Part shown: positions 37,274 to 49,059 of the stretch, piece by piece
Layout: every line of letters starts with the position of its first letter
Position numbering within the stretch: the first letter of the stretch is position 1
Notes under the pieces: generated by a model
Databases searched by the model: none
Seen by the model: the letters and a program-made list of their open reading frames with translations, nothing else
What the model was told of the DNA's origin: nothing
Translations under genes and position numbers: made by a program
Source: Bugula neritina
Lineage: Eukaryota > Bryozoa > Gymnolaemata > Cheilostomatida > Bugulidae
Assembly: GCA_964035545.1 (NCBI GenBank)
Contig: OZ037765.1
Span: 21,274,495-21,338,494 of the forward strand
Direction: 5' to 3'
Length of the DNA stretch: 64,000 nucleotides

Positions 37274-39129
37274 CAGGGATGTAGTGGTACCCATACGGTC
37301 CCATACGCCGTATGGCCTAGAAGAAAATAGACTGTTCTAGGCCATACGCCCGTATGGGCATAATTATTTTTGAAAGATGATTAGTGCCACAGGATAGTTA
37401 GGGCATTCTCACTGAGAATATCATAAATTTCGCTCACAATCTAATTTAAGTTCTTGCTATGTTAATGCTCTGTGGGTGGCATGCGTGTTGCCTACTTGTG
37501 ATTGTTTAGCCTGAGATTACACTATGAATAATATGCAGCTATCAACATTCCATCTTCTCATCTCTACGTGTTCATTGAAGCGCGAAGTGCTGTGCATTGG
37601 TGATTACTAAGGAAACATAATTTCATTTTCAGTGTATAAATCACTAACTTGTAGAAAATCTATGAAGGCTATTGAAAAGATAAAAAAATTTGCCATGCAT
37701 AAATTTTTCAGGTTTCCGACAGTGTTTGTTCTATTCGAATACCATGCTTTCCTGCTGAGATATTTGGCATGGATTGAAAAATAAATTTTTCAGGTAAAAT
37801 TGGCCAAAAATGAGTAGATTTTTGTCTAACTTTGCAAAAAAATATTGAAAACTCAAAAAAGCAGGCGCTCTGAGGAACAGGAAGATCTAAAACATGGTTT
37901 TTAAATTTTAATTCTAGCACAATTAAGTGAGGTTTTATTTTGCAGGACTGAATTCTTATAATATACCAATAATGTGGCCTCAGCAAGGCTGTGACAGCTA
38001 GAAGGTTGCCCTTATCTATTTTGTGTAGACTTGCATTTTGTTAATAAGCAATGGAATTTGGAAAAAGCCAACATGAAATCCAGAAATAAAATCAAAATGT
38101 CTTCAAGAAACAGTACCAGCTGCACCTGTAGACCTCAGTGATAAATTTTCATTAGCCTCTCCTACACATGTGTAGGAGAGGCTAATGAAAATTTATCACT
38201 GAGGTCTACAGGTACTATATCCACCTTTTGGTCAAAAACCTAGCGTTATTGCATGTTAATTATTAATGCAATAAGGTTTTGCAAACTGTACACCACCATA
38301 AGTAACCTTTTATGTTTGATTGTACTAATGTCTGGCTTTACATTTAATCATCTTCTAGGTTAACACATATTAAACCTGTCAAATTTGTTCTCTTGGGGAT
38401 ATTTCCTTGATGTATCTAGTGGAAGCTCAGGGGTTTTATTTTAACATACTCTTCTTGGGTGTACTTTATTGTGTGTAAGGAGGTGTGTAAGGAGGTGTGG
38501 CGGTATCACCTTATGGATTAGACTAGTACTCTAATAAACTCCAAATAGGTTTCAACCAATTTCTGCTTGCCAATGAGTTATCAATTCAAATTGCTCTTTG
38601 TAAATAACCAACACACATTTTCTGATTAGCAATCTTCCTCTGTTCTGATCTATTATTCTTTTTCTGTGCACGGCAGTGTATTAGTTATTTAAAGTAATCA
38701 GGTTGCATTTGGAGAGCACTTGTTACCTGCCTCTATCCTTCCATCTTTTTGAGATATTCAGCAATTTTTCTGTACAGGTTGGACTTAGTGTCAGAATAAA
38801 CCTAACTGCAGTTGAGTAAGACCACATTACATTACATTACAGTCAACAGGTATGGGACAAGACTGAATATTTATATAGTTTGCAGCAATGACCTGTCGTC
38901 ATGTAGCTGGTATGGTATGAAAATAATAGCGAGATGCACATTTCAACACAGATTTCTTTCAGAAGAATTATAATTCACAATGGCTTTAAATTGCATAAAT
39001 TTGCATCAGAAGCGCTCTGAGGGCTTCGGCGGCCGGGGCGCTGCCCCGGACCCCGCCGGGGGCCTAGGCGGCCCCCTGGACCCCCGGCCTGAGAGTATGG
39101 CCTAGAATATTTTTGCCACTACAACCCTG
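37274..39129. mobile_element. Non-autonomous hAT transposon, 1856 bp
   Basis: Termini CAGGGATGTAGTGG and CCACTACAACCCTG are near-perfect inverted repeats of hAT type. An 8-bp duplication GTTTAAAA flanks it at 37266-37273 and 39130-39137, as expected for hAT. Subterminal copies of CCATACG/CGTATGG motifs near 37290-37365 can form hairpins. No intact transposase is visible; short open frames have no recognisable similarity. The right 130 bases are very GC-rich. Confidence 0.9.
38124..38213. repeat. Perfect 90-bp palindrome inside the hAT element
   Basis: Two 45-base arms with no spacer, centred on CACA|TGTG at 38168/38169. The left arm starts ACCTGTAGACCTCAGTG and the right arm ends with its exact complement. 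It would extrude as a cruciform or fold as a long RNA hairpin. Confidence 0.93.
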
Positions 39130-39410
39130 GTTTAAAATATATACTCGTTCACTCGACTTATCCTGGTGAAGTTCTCTAGCAAGTAATTAGACTCTCTGGA
39201 TTGCATATCGACCCTAATTCTGAAAATCATAACAATAAACAAAAACAAAATTTTCATTAATATCATAATTACCACGATAAAGCCTATTAGTATAATTAAA
39301 GTTATAAAATAATATAATTACATATTTGTAGCCTCCAACAGTAACAACTAATTCCAATACTAATACCAGAATACAAATTGTTCTCAAATTATAAACTGGG
39401 TTTATAAATA

Positions 39411-40149
39411 ATGATTATATCATTTGAAAACAAGTTAGATAAGCTATGTAAAAATAAAAAACTAAATAATCACAATATATTGGTAATAATAAAAGTAATA
39501 ATAATACAAGGTGATCACAATGAAAGAAAGCAGTGTAGGATGTGTAATGCAAAGGAAGAGTATATTTTTGAGCATATACTCAGTAAATGCAAGAAGCTAA
39601 TATAAAAAGAAACATGACTATGTGACCTTAATAACTCCAAAACAAGAAATGACTTGGCCTGAATTAGCAAAGATATTTCACAACATAAAAATCTTGTGGG
39701 CTTTGAAAATATACACCTACCAGGCGTGTGGTAGTTGACAGAAGCAATTCAAAACAACAATAATCTTTATGGCTGTATGTGATGACAATCAGTTAAAAGA
39801 AAAAAGCCAAAAAGATAGAAGGATATAACCACCTGGCACTAAAAGTAAAATTAATTTGCATGTGAACAACCTGAAGAAAAGTTGTCCTCAGGCCATGGTA
39901 ATTAGAACTCCTAGATTTGGGGCTAGATACACTTACAGGAATTCAGTCTGGAACTGCATGGTATTACTTCAACTTGAAATTTATGTAAGTGATGTGACAA
40001 ATTGTCCTATTGCCATGAATAAAACTTATCAACTGTATACCATTGGCAGTAAAGAAGCACTAAATGTGAGAGACTCGTTAGTTGTACTTGTTATGACTTA
40101 TAATGATAATATAAAATTAAATATCAACTTCAAGATTACTTCAATGTAA
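39411..40149 (+). pseudogene. Degenerate non-LTR reverse-transcriptase tail (unit 2 copy)
   Basis: Same block as at 22394. The frame 39411-39605 ends CRMCNAKEEYIFEHILSKC. A second frame (39856-40149) reads MVIRTPRFGARYTYRNSVWN and stays open longer than in unit 1. The two halves do not form one continuous frame. Confidence 0.45.
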
Positions 40150-40702
40150 TTATCACTATGGCCAAAAGTTTTGAGATCTGCTAACACTAACAATATGAGT
40201 AACTACTACTACTACGACTAGTAGTAGAGGTAGTACTAGTAGCAGTAGTACCCAGTATCATTATTACAGTTCGAGTATTAGTATTACTATTAGTTTAAAA
40301 TTACAATTTGAATTAGTAGTACTATTATTATTACTATTACTAATAGTAAGACTAAGTCACTAAACTGAAACTATAACCGTTATACTTCAATGGCTGTAAC
40401 ACTAACTGTAAGTCACTAAGAGTAACTGTAAGTCACTAAGTGTAACATCTTGATCTTCATTAATTTAAGAAAAGTCTATCTATCAAGGCCTGGTGGAATC
40501 AGTGTGTTTACCATTTTACGTAAAGTTAACTCAATAATAGGAGGCAATATTAGCTCAAGTTGTGTCGTAACCAATAAATAAATAAATAATAAGGATCATC
40601 ATTTTTACTTTGAGCACTTTTTTACTTGGGAAGAAACTATATCACTCTGAGAAGAAACTATTTTATTGTTTACACTAAGCTAGAATGACGCAAATAACCA
40701 AG

Positions 40703-40875
40703 GTTCTAGAATAAGTAATTGCCTCATTGAATTGATAAACAAGTAGAATCTTCTAGCACAGTTTTAATTGGATACCACTGTGTTTTATGATTGGTTGAAA
40801 AGAGGAAATCCCAAGACTTCCACACGAGGCTAGAAAATACTGCAGTCGCCTAGAACGTTCTTAAATGGTATAAAA
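40703..40875 (+). promoter_or_regulatory. Heat-shock promoter of hsp70-2
   Basis: HSEs at 40703-40712, 40745-40754 and 40852-40861 and TATAAAA at 40869-40875, at the same spacing as in unit 1. Confidence 0.85.
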
Positions 40876-40987
40876 TAGCAATACCAGCCGTTTATGTCAT
40901 TTACTGATCGAGCCGAAAAGTAGTTACAACTACCACATTTACTACGACTTTCAAGGATATAAACGTTGACTTTCAACGTATAGCAGT

Positions 40988-43442
40988 ATGGGGAAAACAA
41001 TTGGAATAGATCTTGGAACGACCTACTCGTGCGTCGGAGTATTTCAGCATGGAAAGGTGGAAATTATAGCAAACAGTCAAGGTGAGTACAAAGCAGTGCC
41101 AATAGTATTACTATTAGTATTGGTACACAAATTAAAAGCATATTCATTATCATAATCACTTACTCTAAAACTCTGAATTTTTTTAATAATGGTGATTTTT
41201 ATGCAAAAATTAACAACTGTGGGTTTGAGAAATATTGCAATTTTTATGACTATTAATTTCTTTTGATCCACTTTTCAACAACTAACATATAGCTATTACA
41301 ATAATTATACATAGTTTTATAATGATAATCACTAATAATAAACCAACTTAAAAATAAATCATTGCTGTGCATAGCAATATGTAGTTGCATAGCATTAAAA
41401 TAACTTACTTTAGACCAATTCTCGAATTATTGATGTTTTACAAAATAATTGCGGTACATTTTTTCTCCTTTAGTAATTTGTGATAAAACTCCTGGCTAGA
41501 ATATCAAGTATATCACTATTAGTAATACCAGTGTCATCTGCTAGTGATAAATAAGATTTACAGAAAACACACTATCCTATCTCATCTCATTAAATTGAAT
41601 AGATACACTTATGAGATTTTAATGTAATTTATATTCCTAATTGCAGGAAACCGAACCACTCCAAGTTATGTAGCCTTCACTGATTCTGAAAGACTGATAG
41701 GAGATGCAGCTAAGAACCAAGTTGCTATGAATCCAACAAATACAGTCTTTGATGCAAAACGATTGATTGGAAGAAAGTTTGCGGATGCTTCTGTGCAAAA
41801 AGACATGAAAACATGGCCTTTCAAAGTGATAGATGACAATGGTAAACCAAAGATTCAAGTCGAGCACCTTAATCAAACTAAAGTACTAACACCTGAAGAA
41901 ATAAGTTCAATGGTGTTGACAAGCATGAAAGAAACAGCGGAAGCATATCTTGGAGAGAAAGTAACAGATGCTGTAGTCACAGTTCCTGCTTACTTCAACG
42001 ATTCTCAAAGACAAGCCACCAAAGATGCAGGAGTGATTGCAGGGCTGAATGTGAAGCGAATCATTAATGAACCAACAGCTGCTGCATTGGCTTATGGGTT
42101 GGATAAGAATCTGAGTGATGAAAAAAATGTGTTGATCTTCGATTTGGGTGGTGGCACATTTGACGTATCAATCTTGAGCATTGACGAAGGATCGCTGTTT
42201 GAAGTAAAATCCACTGCCGGGAACACACATCTAGGAGGTGAAGATTTTGATGACAGGCTGGTTGAGCACTTCATTAAAGAATTTCAAAGAAAGCATGGTA
42301 AAAATATTAGAGGAAACCCTCGCTCACTCAGACGTCTGAGGACAGCATGTGAAAGGGCAAAGAGAACTCTCTCAAGCAGTGCTCAAGCAAATATAGAGAT
42401 AGACTCCATGTTTGAAGGAATAGATTTCTACACCAGCATCACAAGAGCAAGGTTTGAGGAACTTTGTGCTGACTTGTTTCGGGAGACATTGCAGCCAGTA
42501 GAGCAAGCTCTAAGAGATGCCAAGATGTCTAAAGGAGATATACATGAAGTGGTTCTAGTTGGTGGCTCTACTAGAATACCAAAGATTCAAAAGCTACTGC
42601 AAGAGTTCATGGGTGGAAAACAGTTGAACAAGTCTATCAACCCTGATGAGGCAGTAGCTTATGGTGCTGCTGTGCAAGCTGCCATTCTTTCTGGTGACCA
42701 GCATGATACCATCAAAGATGTGCTGCTAGTTGATGTAGCAGCTTTATCTCTTGGCATAGAAACAGCTGGTGGAGTCATGACCAATCTCATCGACAGGAAC
42801 ACCCGCATTCCTACCAAGCAGACAAAAGTTTTCACAACATATGCCGACAACCAGCCAGCAGTCACCATACAAGTGTTTGAAGGAGAAAGATCAATGACAG
42901 TCAACAACAACCATCTTGGCAAATTTGATCTATCAGGAATTCCTCCAGCACCCAGAGGTGTTCCACAGGTTGAAGTTACCTTTGACTTGGATGCAAATGG
43001 GATTCTCAACGTTTTGGCAGTAGAGAAAGGATCTGGGAAATCCAGCAACATCACCATCACCAATGACAGGGGTAGATTAAGTCAAGCTGAAATTGATGCG
43101 ATGCTGGCTGATGCAGAGAAGTTTAAAGCTGAAGATGAGAAACAGAGAAAGCAAGTGCAAGCTAGGAACTCATTGGAAAATCTTGTGTATCAATACAAGC
43201 AAGCTGCTGAAGAAAACGAGTCAAAATTGTCAGCAGACGACTCCAAACTGATAAAGGATGAATGCCAGCAAGTCATAAGTTGGCTGGACAACAACAACTT
43301 GGCAGATGAAGAAGAGTACCAGCACCAGATGTCAGAACTCCAGAAAAAGTGTTCTCCTATCATGTCCAAACTCCACCAATCAGGAGGAGGTAGCAACCAT
43401 ACAAGTAGCCAATCAGGACCTACAGTTGAAGAAATGGACTAA
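40988..43442 (+). CDS. hsp70: hsp70-2, heat-inducible cytosolic Hsp70 chaperone
   Basis: Exons 40988-41081 and 41647-43442 give 629 residues. ATP-dependent chaperone that binds unfolded segments in cytosol and nucleus. Family signatures are present: IDLGTTYS (residues 7-14), the phosphate-binding [14 protein letters not shown] (about 195-208) and [13 protein letters not shown] (about 333-345). Substrate-binding and lid domains follow, with a short [14 protein letters not shown] linker. The C-terminus is EEMD, not the canonical EEVD that docks TPR co-chaperones such as Hop and CHIP. The start is fixed by the conserved N-terminus; the intron splits the glycine codon of NSQGNRTTP, a position also used in vertebrate Hsc70 genes. 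HSEs and a TATA box upstream imply heat induction. At protein level it differs from copy 3 at three positions only. Confidence 0.97.
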
Positions 43443-44444
43443 TAGCAATGTACACTTTCTCTACTTGATCATGTGATTTTTTGCCAGTACTTTTCATTTT
43501 TGTGCTTATCATTATGTTCTTCCACCAAAGTTATGTTAGTAATTAGTATGATAAATATGTATATTCTTATGGTATTTTTGTATAAAATTTATGTACTCAT
43601 ACCTATTTATTGTGGTTTCTTGCAAGTTGTATATTTGTATATCTATAGTTAATGCAATAGACTATCTTTTAGCTCAAAGAGCAACCAGTTATGCTTGTTA
43701 TTTATGTAGATATATTTTTGTTTAGCAAACAATCTCTAACAATATTCAATTCTGTATAGTATTATTAGCATATAAATAAAAAATAATTTAAAACTCAAAT
43801 ATTTCGGAGTATTGTGTAAAAAAAGTTGTCAAAGAGTCAGTTAAGCAATTAATATCACCAGCAAAAAATGTTTGCCTATTTGTAGTCTTTTACAATAAAA
43901 ATATCACATTGTAAAAGCTGATAGCAAGACCACACATCTGAATACCTTGCATACTTCAGAACTGTTGGCTAATGACACATAAAAACAAACTATTGGTATT
44001 TAGTTCATAACAGAGAGAAGTTTTGTCCAAAGTATATTTATAATGATCATTTATATAAATTTAAAACAAATAATAATTTCAAACAAAATTAAATTTAATA
44101 ATATACCAATTTATAATACCAAGAATCTGCAAGTAACTTTGTTCACTAAATTACTTCTAATTTCTATAATTTGCTTAAAATCTTTTGATGTATACTTTTT
44201 TAATGCATTTCTTTTAATGTGCAAATGTGGTGATCAACAGTTAATGCTGTATATTTTATGTAATTGAGCATAGAAAAGCACAACATCAACTGTTGAAGTT
44301 TTTGTATTAGTTAGAAAATAGCAACTCAACACACAGTGATCAAAGTATAATATAAAAAGTAATTTTTGTACATAAAACTACTGTATGTTAGTTATACAGA
44401 AAAGAGAAGCTAGTTTTACTGCAAAAAATATATACTTTCAAACA
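43443..44444. other. 3' flank of hsp70-2
   Basis: Nearly identical to the 3' flank of hsp70-1. No gene; a 74-codon frame at 44043-44267 ends in a CKCG-containing scrap that may be another LINE-tail relic. Confidence 0.5.
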
Positions 44445-44580
44445 ACAAGCATAATAACATGATTGAATAATAAGAGTAGCACATAATTTAAAGGTGTACT
44501 TTATACAATATCAAAATTCCTTATATGTAAATTTGGAACAAATATACTAAACATATTGTATAAGTACAGTCAAATAGTAC

Positions 44581-44651
44581 CTAGCAAGCACCAGCAACCC
44601 ATCATGCTCAAGTAGATCAGCAAAGATCTGCTTTTCATATTCCAACAACAT
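44581..44651 (-). other. Duplicated XPF first coding exon (unit 3)
   Basis: A 71-base copy with ATG at 44651, all 23 codons preserved at protein level and a GTACTATT donor in phase 2. It lies 23.8 kb upstream of the genuine exon 1 on the same strand. Confidence 0.8.
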
Positions 44652-45056
44652 GGCCTACAAACAAAAATTATCACATATTGAAAGTTCTCACCGAAAAAAA
44701 GAAACCTTAGTTTTTTTTACAAACACAACCTCTGAATATGATGACAGTTAGAAACATTTACATTTTATTTATATTAATTATAGTAAAATTCGTCATCATA
44801 GCCAAATTTCTTAAAGCTCAAGTTCAGGTAATAAATAAACACACATCTTTTATAAAATATTATCAATTACAATAAACAAAAACAAAATTTGTGTTGATAT
44901 TATATTTACCACTATAATACTTATAGCCCATTAGTATAATTAAAATTATAAAATAATATAATTACATATTTATAGCCTCCAACAGTAACAACTAATTCCA
45001 ATACTAATACCAGAATACAAATTGTTCTCAAATTACAAACTGGGTTTATAAATAAT

Positions 45057-45790
45057 GATTATATCATTTGATAACAAGTTAGATAAGCTATGTAAAAATA
45101 AAAAAACTAAATAATCACAATATATTGGTAATAATAAAAGTAATAATAATACAAGGTGATCACAATGAAAGAAAGCAGTGTAGGATGTGTAATGCAAAGG
45201 AAGAGTATATTTTTGAGCATATACTCAGTAAATGCAAAAAGCTAATATAAAAAGAAACATGACTATGTGACCTTAATAACTCCAAAACAAGAAATGACTT
45301 GGCCTGAATCAGCAAAGATATTTCACAACATAAAAATCTTGTGGGCTTTAAAAATATACACCTAGCAGGTGTGTGGTAGTTGACAGAAGCAATTCAAAAC
45401 AATGTTAATCTTTATGGCTGTAGGTGATGACAATCAATTAAAAAAAAGCCAAAAAGATAGAAGGATATAATCATCTGGCACTAAAAGTAAAATTAACTTG
45501 CATGTGAACAACCTGAAGAAAAGTTGTCCTCACACCCATGGTAATTAGAACTCCTAGACTTGGGGCTACATACACTTACAGGAATTCAGTCTGGAACTGC
45601 ATGGTATTACTTTAACTTGAAATTTATGTAAGTTATGTGACAAATTGCCATGAATAAAACTTATCAACTATACAACGTAGGCAGTAAAGAAGCACTAAAT
45701 ATGAGAGACTCGTTAGTTGTACTTGCAATGACTTATAATGATAATATAAAATTAAATACCAACTTCAAGATTACTTTAATATAATTATCA
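45057..45790 (+). pseudogene. Degenerate non-LTR reverse-transcriptase tail (unit 3 copy)
   Basis: Third copy of the block at 22394 and 39411. A one-base gain in an A-run (near 45110) breaks the first frame, although the CRMCNAKEEYIF text is still readable downstream. Confidence 0.45.
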
Positions 45791-46331
45791 CCAGACCAAG
45801 AGTGTTAAGATCTGCTAACACCAACAATATGAGTAACTTCTACTACTACGACTAGTAGTGGTAGTAGCAGTAGTAGTAGTACCCAGTACGAGTATCATAA
45901 TTACAGGTTGAGTATTAGTATTACTATTAGTTTAAAATTACAATTTGAATTAGTAGTAGGCCTACTATCAATATTACTATTACTATTAGTAAGACTAAAT
46001 CACTGTCAGTAGCTGTAACTACTAACCTGAAACTATAACCATTATACTTATAGTTCAATGGCTGTAACTGTAAGTGTAACATCGTCATTAATTTGAGAAA
46101 AGTCCTATCTATCAAGGCCTGGTGGAATCAGCGTGTTTACCATCTTACGTAAAGTTAACTCAATAATAGGAGGCAATATTAGCTTAAGTTGTGACGTAAC
46201 CAATAAATAAATAAATAATAGGGATCATCATTTTTACTTTGAGCACTTTTTTACTTGGGAAGAAACTATATCACTCTGAGAAGAAAGTATTTTATTGTTC
46301 ACACTAAGCTAGAATGACGCAAATAACCAAG

Positions 46332-46504
46332 GTTCTAGAATAAGTAATTGCCTCATTGAATCGGTAAACAAGTAGAATCTTCTAGCACAGTTTTAATTGG
46401 ATACCACTGTGTTTTATAATTGGTTGAAAAGAGGAAATCCCAAGACTTCCACACGAGGCTAGAAAATACTGCAGCCGTCTAGAACGTTCTTAAATAGTAT
46501 AAAA
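46332..46504 (+). promoter_or_regulatory. Heat-shock promoter of hsp70-3
   Basis: HSEs at 46332-46341, 46374-46383 and 46481-46490; TATAAAA at 46498-46504. Spacing matches the other units. Confidence 0.85.
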
Positions 46505-46615
46505 AGCAATCCCAGCCGTTTTTAGTCATTTACTGATCGAGCCGAAAAGTAGCTACAACTACCACATTACTACGACTTTCAAGGATATAAACGTCAACTT
46601 TCAACGTATAACAGT

Positions 46616-49059
46616 ATGGGGAAAACAATTGGAATAGATCTTGGAACGACCTACTCCTGTGTCGGAGTATTTCAGCATGGAAAGGTGGAAATTATAGCAA
46701 ACAGTCAAGGTGAGTACAAAGCAGTGCCAATAGTATTACTATTACTATTAGTGCACAAATTAAAAGCATAGCATTATCATAATCACTTACTCTGAAACTC
46801 TGAAATTTCTTAATGGTGATTTTTATGCAAAAATTAAACAACCGTGGGTTTGCAATTTTTATGACTATTAATTTCTCTTGGCCCACTTTTCAATAACTAA
46901 GATATAGCTATTACAGTAATTGTATATAGTTTTATAATGATAATCACTAATAATAAACCAACTTAAAAATAAATCATTGCTGTGCATAGCAATATGTAGA
47001 TGCATAGCATTAAAATAAATTACTTTAGGCCATCAATTCTCGAATTATTGATATGTTACAAAATAATTGTGATACATTTTTTTCCTTTGGTAATTTTTGA
47101 TAAAACTCCTGGCTAGAATATCAAGTATGTCACTATCAGTACTGCCAGTGTCATCTGCTAGTGATAAATAAGATTTACAGAAAACACACTATCCTATCCC
47201 ATATCATTAAATTGAATAGATACACTTATGAGATTTTAATGTAATTTATATTCCTAATTGCAGGAAACCGAACCACTCCAAGTTATGTAGCCTTCACTGA
47301 TTCTGAGAGACTGATAGGAGATGCAGCTAAGAACCAAGTTGCTATGAATCCAACAAATACAGTCTTTGATGCAAAACGATTGATTGGAAGAAAGTTTACT
47401 GATGCTTCTGTGCAAAAAGACATGAAGACATGGCCTTTCAAAGTGATAGATGACAATGGTAAACCAAAGATTCAAGTTGAGCACCTTAATCAAACTAAAG
47501 TACTAACACCTGAAGAAATAAGTTCAATGGTGTTGACAAGTATGAAGGAAACAGCGGAAGCATATCTTGGAGAGAAAGTAACAGATGCTGTAGTCACAGT
47601 TCCTGCTTACTTCAACGATTCTCAAAGACAAGCCACCAAAGATGCAGGAGTGATTGCAGGGCTGAACGTGAAGCGAATTATTAATGAACCAACAGCTGCT
47701 GCATTGGCTTATGGGTTGGATAAGAATCTGAGTGATGAAAAAAATGTGTTGATCTTCGATTTGGGTGGTGGCACATTTGACGTATCAATCTTGAGCATTG
47801 ACGAAGGATCGCTGTTTGAAGTAAAATCCACTGCCGGGAACACACATCTAGGAGGTGAAGATTTTGATGACAAGCTGGTTGAGCACTTCATTAAAGAATT
47901 TCAAAGAAAGCATGGTAAAAATATTAGAGGAAACCCTCGCTCACTCAGACGTCTGAGGACAGCATGTGAAAGGGCAAAGAGAACTCTCTCAAGCAGTGCT
48001 CAAGCAAATATAGAGATAGACTCCATGTTTGAAGGAATAGATTTCTACACCAGCATCACAAGAGCGAGGTTTGAGGAACTTTGTGCTGACTTGTTTCGGG
48101 AGACATTGCAGCCAGTAGAGCAAGCTCTAAGAGATGCCAAGATGTCTAAAGGAGATATACATGAAGTAGTTCTGGTTGGTGGCTCTACTAGAATACCAAA
48201 GATTCAAAAGCTACTGCAAGAGTTCATGGGTGGAAAACAGTTGAACAAGTCTATCAACCCTGATGAGGCAGTAGCTTATGGTGCTGCTGTGCAAGCTGCC
48301 ATTCTTTCTGGTGACCAGCATGAAACCATCAAAGATGTGCTGCTAGTTGATGTAGCAGCTTTGTCTCTTGGCATAGAAACAGCTGGTGGAGTCATGACCA
48401 ATCTCATCGACAGGAACACTCGCATTCCTACCAAGCAGACAAAAGTTTTCACAACATATGCCGACAACCAGCCAGCAGTCACCATACAAGTGTTTGAAGG
48501 AGAAAGATCAATGACAGTCAACAACAACCATCTTGGCAAATTTGATCTATCAGGAATTCCTCCAGCACCCAGAGGTGTTCCACAGGTTGAAGTTACATTT
48601 GACTTGGATGCAAATGGGATTCTCAACGTTTTGGCAGTAGAGAAAGGATCTGGGAAATCCAGCAACATCACCATCACCAATGACAGGGGTAGATTAAGTC
48701 AAGCTGAAATTGATGCGATGTTGGCTGATGCAGAGAAGTTTAAAGCTGAAGATGAGAAACAGAGAAAGCAAGTGCAAGCTAGGAACTCATTGGAAAATCT
48801 TGTGTATCAATACAAGCAAGCTGCTGAAGAAAACGAGTCAAAATTGTCAGCAGACGACTCCAAACTGATAAAGGATGAATGCCAGCAAGTCATAAGTTGG
48901 CTGGACAACAACAACTTGGCAGATGAAGAAGAGTACCAGCACCAGATGTCAGAACTCCAGAAAAAGTGTTCTCCTATCATGTCCAAACTCCACCAATCAG
49001 GAGGAGGTAGCAACCATACAAGTAGCCAATCAGGACCTACAGTTGAAGAAATGGACTAA
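46616..49059 (+). CDS. hsp70: hsp70-3, heat-inducible cytosolic Hsp70 chaperone
   Basis: Exons 46616-46709 and 47264-49059 give 629 residues, with the same domain layout, intron position and EEMD ending as hsp70-2. Protein differences from copy 2 are A77T, R235K and D385E, all mild and outside the nucleotide-contacting motifs. More silent changes are present than between copies 1 and 2, and the intron and both flanks contain several indels. It is therefore the most diverged member of the array but shows no sign of decay. Confidence 0.97.

Larger units (their letters stand above)
37063..39231. mobile_element. 305-bp insertion (possible solo LTR), split by a hAT element
   Basis: Compared with the empty sites in units 1 and 3, foreign DNA begins after ACAAT (37058-37062) and ends before a second ACAAT (39232-39236), a 5-bp target duplication. 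Subtracting the nested hAT element and one copy of its target duplication leaves 305 bp (37063-37273 plus 39138-39231). The ends (GGTGTGG ... AATCATA) are not classical TG...CA, so a solo LTR is only the best guess; a SINE or other short element remains possible. Confidence 0.65.
27392..44444. repeat. Tandem segmental duplication, unit 2 (XPF exon 1 copy plus hsp70-2, with nested transposons)
   Basis: Same order as unit 1: XPF intron 1/exon 1 copy, spacer, LINE remnant, hsp70 promoter, hsp70, 3' flank. It is about 17 kb long because a 9.2-kb transposon (27810-37054) and a 2.2-kb nested insertion (37063-39231) interrupt the spacer. Removing both restores a unit of about 5.6 kb collinear with unit 3. 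Confidence 0.9.

Noticed and set aside
37708-37986. 92-codon minus-strand frame in the hAT element
   Set aside because: No transposase or BED-finger motif on either strand; the element appears non-autonomous.
38124-38213. CRISPR-like or attachment-site repeat
   Set aside because: It is a single spacerless palindrome in animal DNA within a hAT element; there is no array of direct repeats.
42659-43063. 134-codon minus-strand frame inside hsp70 (also in copies 1 and 3)
   Set aside because: Antisense shadow of a strongly conserved coding exon; its conservation is explained by the sense strand.
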